Shown here piece after piece: positions 14,501 through 20,880 of a DNA stretch of 20,880 nt. Both the position numbers and the translations under genes were made by a program. Source of the stretch: a virus; the IMG/VR virus record IMGVR_UViG_3300042549_000407, positions 1 through 20,880 of that record; one strand, 5' to 3'. Numbering within the stretch: position 1 is the first letter of the stretch; the number at the start of each line of letters is the position of its first letter. The notes under the pieces are model-generated. The model was not told the DNA's origin. It ran no database searches and saw nothing but the letters and a program-made list of their open reading frames with translations.

Positions 14501-16266
14501 GCTGCTGAGTCAAAGCCGTCAATTTGTGATGGGATAATTCCATCTGGATTAGCGTCATCGAACACACGATTGGTATAAACAGCATCACGTCCTACAGTTC
14601 CTAGTGTATCTAGGAGTCTACGACCACCTGCTGTACCACGAAGTCCACGTACTTCACCTACTGCAGACTGTAAACCTGTGAACATCTCACGACGTTGGGC
14701 TACATTGCCTGCTTGGTAGGCATCACCAAGGATACGTGCGCCGTAACGACCATAAACAAAACGTGCATAACGCTCAAAAGCGATGTGAGCCTTTGGAGAT
14801 GTGTGATTTCCAAGCTCTGCCATATCTGGAATCAAAGCAAGTTTGCGGGTTACGTTATCTAAACGCTTGTTAATGCCATAGATAGAAAACTTATCGTACT
14901 TTTCTTCAGACTTATTCAAACGTGCAGCAGTACGAGCACCTGCTTGAATAGCAGTCTCACCTGGACGACCAGCAAGTGACTCAATTGCCGCCTGCTGTGT
15001 ACTAATGCCACGAGTATCTGCCTCATCAAAGGCGATATTGCGTAGAAAGTTTGCGCTATCTTCGTTAAGGTTGAACTTACGATCTGCTTTTGTATAAGAG
15101 TCAAGTACTGCACGACGAACAGGACTCAAGCGAGGCATAATCTTTACTTGGAATCCTGGCTGTCCATAGAATATCGGTTCAATACGCTCTGCATTTGACA
15201 GAAAAGCCTTGGCTGTATTCACATCAAGGATGCCACCGAAATCTTGGTCAGCAAACTTAATGAGTTCGCTGTCTACTCCGCTAGGACCGAAGGCTGGATT
15301 CAAGCGACGAAGGCGACCAAGAGATTCTCCGACTGCTAATCCGTCTTTATTGCGACGTGCATCACGATAATCTGTTAAAGTCTTTGTGTATTCATCCCAG
15401 AAACGATTAACACCAGGCTTAGCAAAAGCATTTTCTACTTTTTCTGCTGTGCCAATTGTGTTCTTTAGCGCATAGTTAGATGCTTGGTATGCCTTGTTAG
15501 CTTTACCAAGAAGAAGCGTTGGGTCTGCAATGATACGGAAAGCTGCATCTGTTGTACCTGAGATCCAAGTGTAAAGACCGCTCTTGCCTTCAAGATCTCT
15601 TGGAAGAAAAGCATTAGCAAGTTGGCGACCTGGAGAGTATTTAGCAGCATTAACCTTTGCCACTACTTCGTTCATTAGGTTGTCTCCACCAGGCTGTGAT
15701 GCCTTAGAGACTAATGCCTTTTGATTTGGATTCTGCGCTGTAGCAAGAATCTTATCCAATGGAATACCAGCAGAAATTTGTTGTGCAACGTATACGTAAT
15801 CTTGACCGTATGTAGTCATTGCCTTTTGAATACGACCTGGATCAAATGTCATTTCGCCATTAGCGCCAGACTTCTTCCAAGCATCTGCAAGGTCTACACC
15901 TTGTGTGCCAGCGATAACACCAGTACGGTAAGTACGTGTTACTTGGTCTGACGCCCAGTTAGCTGCATTAAAGATTGCTTTAACTGGTTCAACAACAGGA
16001 CGTGAAATAATATAAGCGGCTTGACCAATCCAACCACGACGTGGTGATGCGTCATCTTCGCCACCGAAGAACTCTGCCATCTTCTTTTGCTTATCAGGAT
16101 TCAATTGCGAGAACTGATATGCACCCACCTGTGCAGGTAGATTAGAAAGTTGCACGTGTGTTGAGTACATATCAGATAGCGCATTGATCTGATTCTTCTG
16201 AGATGGATTTAGACCAGCCTGTTGTGCGGCTTGGTAAATGTTTCCTTTATTAAGGTTCTGACCCAT
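11506..16266 (-). CDS. Giant (1586-aa) virion protein, probable internal/ejection protein
   Basis: This is the largest gene in the window. The product begins MGQNLNKGNIYQAAQQAGLN and is predicted mostly helical with many charged residues. I see no signal peptide, Walker, protease, lysozyme or polymerase motif. A segment near residue 1060-1085 (WSMRNFARFYRATEDAYRRL), followed by VYPGVAPVYAAVN, LQFGSSLKMLTPS and FSGPIAGVSLKTIYN, resembles C-terminal regions of large polyvalent or internal virion proteins that may associate with membrane. The end contains WVDGNQDLIKAYPEGAAFLI and a helical tail. Its ATG shares a base with the upstream stop (TAATG). Size, helicity and position after the portal argue for a protein packaged in the head or ejected with DNA. 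It does not look like a tape measure. Confidence 0.82.
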   Translation of the reverse strand: MGQNLNKGNIYQAAQQAGLNPSQKNQINALSDMYSTHVQLSNLPAQVGAYQFSQLNPDKQKKMAEFFGGEDDASPRRGWIGQAAYIISRPVVEPVKAIFNAANWASDQVTRTYRTGVIAGTQGVDLADAWKKSGANGEMTFDPGRIQKAMTTYGQDYVYVAQQISAGIPLDKILATAQNPNQKALVSKASQPGGDNLMNEVVAKVNAAKYSPGRQLANAFLPRDLEGKSGLYTWISGTTDAAFRIIADPTLLLGKANKAYQASNYALKNTIGTAEKVENAFAKPGVNRFWDEYTKTLTDYRDARRNKDGLAVGESLGRLRRLNPAFGPSGVDSELIKFADQDFGGILDVNTAKAFLSNAERIEPIFYGQPGFQVKIMPRLSPVRRAVLDSYTKADRKFNLNEDSANFLRNIAFDEADTRGISTQQAAIESLAGRPGETAIQAGARTAARLNKSEEKYDKFSIYGINKRLDNVTRKLALIPDMAELGNHTSPKAHIAFERYARFVYGRYGARILGDAYQAGNVAQRREMFTGLQSAVGEVRGLRGTAGGRRLLDTLGTVGRDAVYTNRVFDDANPDGIIPSQIDGFDSAAYVYQLNDRSAFITPQQLDRFAARDGVISSVWGAQYSKAADDAISTFVTGTLAGPRFPVRNALEDYLFYLSNGRGAIKSVGSVVRSRRLATKIRTTEDELALGMFNRYAKAKDKEMILGKFRDIQNGVKREVVDGNEVITVGAFKNSAEKELAKRKLLAEVLLRDKFNDAQIGKFGKDFDQFTYEFAMHGDFENLLKSASEGAYNLNAGNDFFSRATKVSRKQGRVVDFSIDGEDYARQYGSFVQLSPVDQEGKLAWAFQIVAKGNDEIGSEGMKLLKQFGNDRAGFVAALSKHIDTDVLPKHRQSFDRYIDETYTSNQHAGVIYDDLKALFGRADGSINDELLGRIVQADEAGNLATKLDDFSLEWLPTKRADLPQSITGPRFIPATQSANIISDLNTRVWDWLGDANARLSRDQIVIDAAFNIRKELQPYLDDLTAKVGKDEATRRVVEMSEKLAVERVLAFVDNPDVRTQMAWSMRNFARFYRATEDAYRRLYRTVRYNPEALRKIALTYEGVTHTGFVQRDDQGEAYFVYPGVAPVYAAVNKSLSVFGLGDKFVSPMPLQFGSSLKMLTPSANTESWLPTFSGPIAGVSLKTIYNTAGLFSESDIPVISMIAKEVKATEQYTLGSIGQSQSIFQAALPGHVNRLISALDQDERDSQYASAYRKAVTYLEAGGHTPSATATPGELAEYQKKLRATISGVLLTRFALGFIAPASPTTSLKSDMAEWVRENGRMNFKQVFSKLIEEYKDTPDPVGNAMADWTKYYPNQVPYVLNESDPVFQANFKTSNAAANWVDGNQDLIKAYPEGAAFLIPQSGTFSWEAYQFLKDNGYRENKLVGDFLQETMVAKSKYFFYQERDRYEQALESAATDSERARINDVWSAWSKEFKATRPLLQQEFADSAGNNVKRMAAYDDLKRMLSETKISNPATNSIRKMVAIYEEYLSAKDNVYNSRSERDVKAREVIRESTLAQLKAIAQSNPNASGVFTVLFSNFLREN

Positions 16267-16661
16267 TAAAGTCCTCTGGATTGTGCTTGCTCGTAGAGAG
16301 CTGCGATTTCTCCATTAGTATCGTAGGGAAGCATTGTTGCAAGAATCTGAGATAAAGATTCCTGTTGTGGCCTCATACCTAGTATCTCTGGTCCAGCTCC
16401 AGGTCCTAATCTATTGCCTGTCATAATGTCTTCACCTGGACGGGCTGACTCAGCAAATAGTGGAGTTAATGGTTGTTGGTTTGCAGCAGCGGCGCGAATA
16501 TCAGCAGCGGGTGCTGGAGTTGCAGAAGGCTTTGCAGTGGTTGGAGCACCTGCAATATCTTCTGCCATTGCCTTACGATCACCGTAGTTTTGTGACGGTG
16601 GTAAATCTTCACGTACGGAGAACTTTCCTGGACCGCCAATTTGTAATGGGCTATCTACCAT
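16266..16661 (-). CDS. Unknown 131-aa Pro/Ala-rich protein
   Basis: The product begins MVDSPLQIGGPGKFSVREDL. A low-complexity Ala/Pro/Thr region at about 38-65 (APTTAKPSATPAPAADIRAA) follows, and it ends with a helix (LSQILATMLPYDTNGEIAAL). Proteins of this kind beside portal genes are often small virion or assembly factors, but I recognise no family. AGGAGGATACCG precedes the ATG, a strong Shine-Dalgarno. Its start overlaps the previous gene by 11 bases and its stop shares a base with the giant gene's ATG, so it is a firm member of the operon. Confidence 0.78.
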   Translation of the reverse strand: MVDSPLQIGGPGKFSVREDLPPSQNYGDRKAMAEDIAGAPTTAKPSATPAPAADIRAAAANQQPLTPLFAESARPGEDIMTGNRLGPGAGPEILGMRPQQESLSQILATMLPYDTNGEIAALYEQAQSRGL

Positions 16662-16872
16662 CGGTATCCTCCTCTATTGTTTCTAAATCGTTTGAAAATT
16701 GTTCCCATACTTTGTTTACTTTAGATTGACGGTTAGCATTGTATACTGCTATTTCCATAATCTCTTCAGTAAACGTATGTACAGAACTTGCTATATTGTG
16801 TACAAAACCTGAAAGTGCTACTAAAAAATCAGCGAAGTGTACTGGACGTGGAACATCGTTGTTATTATCCAC
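16651..16872 (-). CDS. Unknown 73-aa protein
   Basis: I place the start at the GTG at 16872 (MDNNNDVPRPVHFADFLVAL) because GGAGG at 16881-16885 ends 8 bases upstream. The GTG at 16881 overlaps the Shine-Dalgarno and is too close to be used. The protein is a mostly helical, acidic polypeptide: FLVALSGFVHNIASSVHTF is moderately hydrophobic, but the His and Ser argue against a membrane segment. The C-terminus is acidic (NDLETIEEDTDGR). Its stop lies 11 bases inside the next gene. Function unknown. Confidence 0.75.
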   Translation of the reverse strand: MDNNNDVPRPVHFADFLVALSGFVHNIASSVHTFTEEIMEIAVYNANRQSKVNKVWEQFSNDLETIEEDTDGR

Positions 16873-16880
16873 GCCCAGCA

Positions 16881-16885
16881 CCTCC
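16881..16885 (-). promoter_or_regulatory. Ribosome binding site deciding the start of the 73-aa gene
   Basis: GGAGG ends 8 bases before the GTG at 16872. The GTG at 16881 overlaps the site itself and cannot use it. Confidence 0.7.
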
Positions 16886-16901
16886 GTTAAGTAAAATTAC
16901 T

Positions 16902-17045
16902 TTATCCCTTTTTTACCGCGTTACCGCGACGACCTGCTGGCATCATTGATGGTACTACCTTGCCTGGTCCTGCTGGCTTAGAAGTATCCTTCTTGCCTTC
17001 AGTTGGCTTTGACATTGGTGCTGCTGCACGTGATCCTCTGTTCAT
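16902..17045 (-). CDS. Unknown 47-aa basic protein
   Basis: A strong GGGAGGT Shine-Dalgarno at 17051-17057 lies 5 bases before the ATG. The product begins MNRGSRAAAPMSKPTEGKKD and ends MPAGRRGNAVKKG. It is small, Pro/Ala/Lys-rich, basic and probably disordered. It lies 16 bases after the portal stop and 29 bases before the next gene. The strength of the ribosome site and the tight packing are the main reasons to call it real. No family recognised. Confidence 0.7.
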   Translation of the reverse strand: MNRGSRAAAPMSKPTEGKKDTSKPAGPGKVVPSMMPAGRRGNAVKKG

Positions 17046-17061
17046 TTTACACCTCCCTCGG

Positions 17062-18819
17062 TTATGCTGCGCCGCTTATAGAAGCTAGCAGGGTTGCTAT
17101 ATCTGGACGTTGTTCTTGACCAGCAGCAGGGGCCGCTCCGCCTTGTTCTGGAGTTGGCTGCGAGGCACCTGCGGGGGCCGCACCTGCTGCTGGAGTTCCT
17201 GGTCCCCCTGGCATCATAGCCATCTCTGGGGCTGCTGGTTGTTCTTTAGGTGCAAATGCTTTTTCAATAACTGTTTCTAACTGAAGACCCTTTTGACGGC
17301 CTTGGATAACTTGTGCAAGACGGGAGATAATCTCACTAGGGTCTTGACCTTGCGCTGCCAACGCTGGAATGGCCTGAGCATACTGAGCAACAGCCACCCG
17401 CAGAGAATCGCGCATTTCTTCGATATCAACACGTTGTTCCTCCTGCGTCACATTAAGCTCCATCGGAATCTCACGACGTACATAGTCACGAGATACGAGC
17501 TTGTCTGAACGCATTTGTAATAGAGCGATGATTGCACGGTTTGGATCCATACCAGACATAATGCCGTAACGGACATCTACGCCGTAGTTACCTGCAATCT
17601 GCTTTGATGGAATGTACTTCATATTGAATGGAGTACCGTCGTCAACGCCCTTGATTTCCTTTGGCATATTACCAAAGATCTTCTCGTCTACTTCAAAGCA
17701 TAGAGATACTAGGTCAGTAAAGAGGCGAGCAAATTGTGCTTGTGCTGCTTTGATCTGTGTGTCAAAGCCAGCTTGTAACGCTTGTACGCCACGACCTGTA
17801 ACGATAGATGCGTCAATGTTTCCTGAACGAGTCTCAGGGTAGCGAGCACCTGTACGTAGTTCGCGCTCTAGTACACCAGATTCTGTAAAGACTCCAGGTG
17901 GTAGTTCTAGTGGAACGCGACGAATACCTTGTGGATTAGCAGAACGCATAATCGCATCAGGACCCAATGCAAGTTCTTGCACATCTTGTGGAATAGCAAT
18001 AGGTGCTTGGATAGATTTCTCTGCTGCTTGGATCTGCAATACTGCAAAGCGAGCACGAGCAAGTTGTACTGACAAGATGTCATCAAACTGTCCACGTGCT
18101 TCACCATCAATAGATGAACGCATTGCTACCCCTGCTAGGCACTTGCCTACTGGGTTAGGTGTATTAGATAGAACTAGGTTCTTACGCTCAGGTAAGAAGA
18201 TTAAGTCTTGGTCTTTGTCGTGGTAGCGAACTAGCGATACATAAGGTGAGCCTTGACCGTAGTTAAACTTAGGCATAATCTGGTCAGCAAACTCTGGGTA
18301 CTGAGCTGCAAGGCTTTCTGCATCTGTCTCAATTATTTGCGAGATCGAGAGGGTACGACCAAATCTATCAACTTCAGGATATACACCAAAAGGATTAAGC
18401 AGACGTATTCTCGGATTATTGGTTTCATAGTCCATCTCGATAATTGCTGGAAGCATACCGTAGGTGTTGAACCAGTCAGCACCTGTGTACATCTGAATTT
18501 GTAGTTCAGATCCACTGACATAAAAGTTTGCAATGCGTGTACGAGTATCAGCAGCTTTACGTGCAGAGTCTGAAACCATATTGGTAGCAGCGCAGTTAAA
18601 TGATGGCAGTGGTGCCATTACTTCTGCGAGGTCACGAGCTGCGACATCTACGAAGTTAGCAACGAGAGGCTTTGGGTATTCCTCAGAAAACATCGCAGGG
18701 TATACCTTGGAGATGTCTCCCTGGCGCACTGAGAGAACGTCACGCATTCTCTGGTCACGTGCTGAGTAGCGTGTTTGTAGACGTGCTACCTTCGCTACTA
18801 CCTCTTTAGTTGATAACAA
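17062..18819 (-). CDS. Portal protein
   Basis: This 585-aa protein forms the dodecameric ring at the head vertex through which DNA enters and leaves. The sequence fits phage portals: an N-terminal SARDQRMRDVLSVRQGDISK, then VANFVDVAARDLAEVMAPLP, PRIRLLNPFGVYPEVDRFGR in the wing/clip region, and a long helix with QALQAGFDTQIKAAQAQFAR. ERELRTGARYPETRSGNIDA also fits. The C-terminal 70 residues are Pro/Ala/Gly/Gln-rich and probably disordered. The start is a TTG at 18819 (MLSTKEVV), supported by AAGGAA at 18825-18830. It follows the terminase and the basic 231-aa gene, the usual order for packaging genes. Confidence 0.88.
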   Translation of the reverse strand: MLSTKEVVAKVARLQTRYSARDQRMRDVLSVRQGDISKVYPAMFSEEYPKPLVANFVDVAARDLAEVMAPLPSFNCAATNMVSDSARKAADTRTRIANFYVSGSELQIQMYTGADWFNTYGMLPAIIEMDYETNNPRIRLLNPFGVYPEVDRFGRTLSISQIIETDAESLAAQYPEFADQIMPKFNYGQGSPYVSLVRYHDKDQDLIFLPERKNLVLSNTPNPVGKCLAGVAMRSSIDGEARGQFDDILSVQLARARFAVLQIQAAEKSIQAPIAIPQDVQELALGPDAIMRSANPQGIRRVPLELPPGVFTESGVLERELRTGARYPETRSGNIDASIVTGRGVQALQAGFDTQIKAAQAQFARLFTDLVSLCFEVDEKIFGNMPKEIKGVDDGTPFNMKYIPSKQIAGNYGVDVRYGIMSGMDPNRAIIALLQMRSDKLVSRDYVRREIPMELNVTQEEQRVDIEEMRDSLRVAVAQYAQAIPALAAQGQDPSEIISRLAQVIQGRQKGLQLETVIEKAFAPKEQPAAPEMAMMPGGPGTPAAGAAPAGASQPTPEQGGAAPAAGQEQRPDIATLLASISGAA

Positions 18820-18824
18820 TGGAG

Positions 18825-18830
18825 TTCCTT
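18825..18830 (-). promoter_or_regulatory. Ribosome binding site for the TTG-started portal gene
   Basis: AAGGAA sits 5 bases before the TTG at 18819 and overlaps the last base of the preceding stop codon. It supports the rare TTG start of the portal. Confidence 0.7.
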
Positions 18831-19525
18831 TACTTCTTCTTTTTCTTATTAGAGTTGGTTACGGCTGCACGTGCTGGAGCACCTGCTGCAGCACCAGCGG
18901 CAGCACCTGCTGCTCTACCTGCTGCTGGCTTCTTTGAAGCCTTAAGCGATGCTTCACGAGCACGAGCAGCATCTGCTTTTGCATTTCCATAACGTAATCT
19001 ATTAGATTGAGCGGTACGCATATTTGCCATATCGCGTGTAACTTCTTTTTCTACAACACGAACAGTAGGCTTTCTAGTGTTTGTCTTAATTGACTTTTCA
19101 CCAGTCTTACTGATGTAACCTTTATCTTTAATAGGAATTACTCTGTCGTCTGTCTTAACAACTACGTCACGCTTAGGTGCAGTTGCGGTTTTCTTGCCCG
19201 TTGCTGGCTTTGGGTAAACCATAGAACCAGAACCTCTTGCCCTATTAGAACTCTTGAGAACTTCTTTGCCAACCTTTTTTGAAGTTTCTCTTGCTGCTGC
19301 TTTACCAGCAGTTGCACCAATTTTGGCACCAGCTTTTGCAGCAAGGCCTGCACCAGATGCTGTCGTTCCTAATTCAAAAGCTGCAGTTGCTGCAGATTTA
19401 ATCGCACCTTTAAGATCACCTTTACGTGCTTTGGCAAGAGCGCGTTTTGCATCATCTACACCAAGCATTTCATTGGCTACAAAGCGACCAACCTTTTTAG
19501 CATTGCTTTCTTTTTTCTTAGCCAC
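18830..19525 (-). CDS. Very basic 231-aa protein between terminase and portal
   Basis: I choose the GTG at 19525 (MAKKKESNAKKVGRFVANEM) because AAGGAG at 19532-19537 lies 6 bases before it; longer starts would run into the terminase gene. Residues 10-40 are a helix with GVDDAKRALAKARKGDLKGA. Residues 42-78 are Ala/Gly-rich and helical (AAFELGTTASGAGLAAKAGA). Residues 80-165 are charged and rich in Lys/Thr. The C-terminus is an Ala/Gly/Lys tract (ASKKPAAGRAAGAAAGAAAG) ending NKKKKK, reminiscent of H1-like DNA-binding tails. Possible roles are DNA binding during packaging or an internal head protein; neither is shown. I have seen the N-terminal pattern beside portals in environmental phages, from memory. 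Confidence 0.8.
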   Translation of the reverse strand: MAKKKESNAKKVGRFVANEMLGVDDAKRALAKARKGDLKGAIKSAATAAFELGTTASGAGLAAKAGAKIGATAGKAAARETSKKVGKEVLKSSNRARGSGSMVYPKPATGKKTATAPKRDVVVKTDDRVIPIKDKGYISKTGEKSIKTNTRKPTVRVVEKEVTRDMANMRTAQSNRLRYGNAKADAARAREASLKASKKPAAGRAAGAAAGAAAGAPARAAVTNSNKKKKK

Positions 19526-19531
19526 TATTGT

Positions 19532-19537
19532 CTCCTT
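19532..19537 (-). promoter_or_regulatory. Ribosome binding site deciding the GTG start of the 231-aa gene
   Basis: AAGGAG lies 6 bases before the GTG at 19525 and shares its first two bases with the terminase TAA stop (TAAGGAG). This makes the downstream GTG, not an upstream ATG in the terminase gene, the likely start. Confidence 0.8.
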
Positions 19538-20880
19538 AGATGAATGTACGATCTTTTTCTGCGAGTAGTTCATCAATGTTGATAACTGTTCGCTTGCCCT
19601 GTTCGTAACGAGACAGGAATGGATTTTTCATATGGTGGGTAGCGTGGATACCTTGATTGAGCATCTCACGTGCGCGGATCTCACAGAACCACAGAGCCAT
19701 CACCATATCGGTCTTACCCTTAGTCGTTGGTGACCAGGTAATCAATTGCTCAATGAGCGCCTTAATGTTTTCAGTTTGGTCACTAGGCATATGAATAAGG
19801 TTGTCGCGGTGGTGCTTTCCGTCGTGTTGCTTGGTGCCAAACAAAGTTGACATTGATGCAACACCAAAGCCTGAGTCCCACTTGTTGTTGCCAGTATGGT
19901 GTTCCCGCAGTAACACTCCTCGAGAGGCCAAGTTTGCACGGATACCTTCATCCTGAGTTAAGAAAGACTGGAAGGCGTTCTTCTCCACGATCCATTCACT
20001 AGGACTATAGAGTGAAGTCCAGTCAAAGATTAGCTGACGTATTTGAGCAGGCGTTGGCCTAGTGATTTTAATAGCATCAACGATATAACGTTTGTGGCTA
20101 ACCCGATCAACAGCGTAACAAACGGCGGCTGTATCACCAACCATAGCGGGATCAAGACCACAAATAAAAGAAAAGCCATTAACATCCCTCGGATGGCCTG
20201 GATGACCAGGAACCAAACGACCTGCTTTACGCATACCATCTATAGAACCTCGCACACATACTGGATCAAAGATGGCATCATCTGAGATATCTTGCTGTTG
20301 ATAGACAAGCGCCCACGTAGAGGCATCCATAGCTTGACGTTCATTGTAAAGGTTACGACCATTCCACCTTGGGTATAGTCCATCCTCATTCAAATCTGAT
20401 TCTTCTTGCCCATCAAATGGGGCATCACTAGCAGGCCAGAGAGTTTCCCACTTGTCAGGGTCCTCATCTGTAGTCAATAGGGCTGGCATTGCCAGATACT
20501 TCCACGGCACGAGTCCACCTGGGTAGCGATCTGGGTTACGTAGCTCTCTATAGAGGTCAACTGCTGCAACGCGGGTACCAATGATAATCAATTTACCAGT
20601 AGGGTTCAGACGAGAACGTACGTCCTGTGTCAACCACTTGATCTGGCGCTCAAACTCATTGGCGTTTTTCAGAGTAACAGCGTCATCTACAATAATCATA
20701 TCGGCACGTTTACCGTAGATCTGACCGCCGATACCAACGGCTTCGATATTCGGGTCCTTTTCAGAGGACTCACGAAGCTCATCACCAAAGGTGATACGGG
20801 TAGCCTGCCAGGAGGCAGACTTAGAGTTAAACCCTACGCCAGCAGCATAAGCATTTTGAAGGTTCTCATACATTGGGTGA
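19536..20880 (-). CDS. Terminase large subunit (TerL), N-terminus outside window
   Basis: TerL is the packaging motor: an ATPase that drives DNA into the prohead and a nuclease that cuts it. The frame is open to the right edge (codons for H and P precede the first internal Met), so the start and the Walker A motif lie outside. Numbering from the Met at 20873, I see Walker B at 58-64 (DMIIVDD) and the coupling motif IIIGTR at 96-101. The RNase-H-like nuclease has acidic residues at D241 (ICGLDPAMVGDTAA), E298 (WIVEKNAFQSFL) and D389 (TDMVMALWFCEIRA). All look intact. Its TAA is part of the next gene's AAGGAG site. No small terminase is in the window. Confidence 0.93.
   Translation of the reverse strand, partial: HPMYENLQNAYAAGVGFNSKSASWQATRITFGDELRESSEKDPNIEAVGIGGQIYGKRADMIIVDDAVTLKNANEFERQIKWLTQDVRSRLNPTGKLIIIGTRVAAVDLYRELRNPDRYPGGLVPWKYLAMPALLTTDEDPDKWETLWPASDAPFDGQEESDLNEDGLYPRWNGRNLYNERQAMDASTWALVYQQQDISDDAIFDPVCVRGSIDGMRKAGRLVPGHPGHPRDVNGFSFICGLDPAMVGDTAAVCYAVDRVSHKRYIVDAIKITRPTPAQIRQLIFDWTSLYSPSEWIVEKNAFQSFLTQDEGIRANLASRGVLLREHHTGNNKWDSGFGVASMSTLFGTKQHDGKHHRDNLIHMPSDQTENIKALIEQLITWSPTTKGKTDMVMALWFCEIRAREMLNQGIHATHHMKNPFLSRYEQGKRTVINIDELLAEKDRTFI

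Noticed and set aside
11506-16266. Virion RNA polymerase, as in N4, for the 1586-aa protein
   Set aside because: I could not find any polymerase motif, and the protein is far shorter than the N4 enzyme; the capsid similarity to N4 is no argument on its own.

Overview
The window is a stretch of a tailed-bacteriophage genome: the head/virion structural module and the start of the tail-fibre module. All 25 genes I support lie on the minus strand, so the module is transcribed from the right edge (large terminase) to the left edge. Genes are packed with 1- to 11-base overlaps or very short gaps. Strong Shine-Dalgarno sites and frequent GTG/TTG starts indicate a bacterial host. I saw no host genes, tRNAs, insertion sequences or CRISPR. 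Several small proteins (the lysine-rich ones, the CFGC protein, the capsid with an inserted Ig-like domain) resemble, from memory, those of environmental, often freshwater, phages of Actinobacteria. That host assignment is an inference, not shown by the sequence.

Layout in transcription order. (1) 20880-17062: terminase large subunit (5' end outside the window), an extremely basic 231-aa protein, and the portal. (2) 17045-16266: three small unknown proteins. (3) 16266-7013: four large, mostly helical or low-complexity virion proteins (1586, 248, 758 and 488 aa). The 758-aa protein carries a clear internal duplication. No tape-measure or tail-tube gene is visible here, so these are better candidates for internal or ejected proteins. 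(4) 7012-5148: a capsid unit of scaffold-like protein and N4-gp56-family major capsid protein, bracketed by a candidate promoter with a 5' hairpin and a strong 3' hairpin. (5) 5141-3403: a 107-aa protein, a CxxC protein, a chain of five tiny mostly lysine-rich genes with overlapping stop and start codons, and a 94-aa unknown. (6) 3406-1: a baseplate/fibre-type Ig-like protein, two collagen-like (Gly-X-Thr) fibre proteins, a GT4 glycosyltransferase, and the start of a further gene.

How they work together: terminase, portal, scaffold and capsid build and fill the head. The large proteins probably sit inside the virion or in the injection apparatus. The collagen-like proteins form trimeric fibres, and the adjacent glycosyltransferase may decorate their Thr-rich triplets. 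The most interesting points are the collagen-glycosyltransferase pairing, the Ig-like insertion in the capsid protein, the lysine-rich mini-gene cassette with a G GGA AAG slippery heptamer at one junction, and the duplicated domain in the virion proteins.
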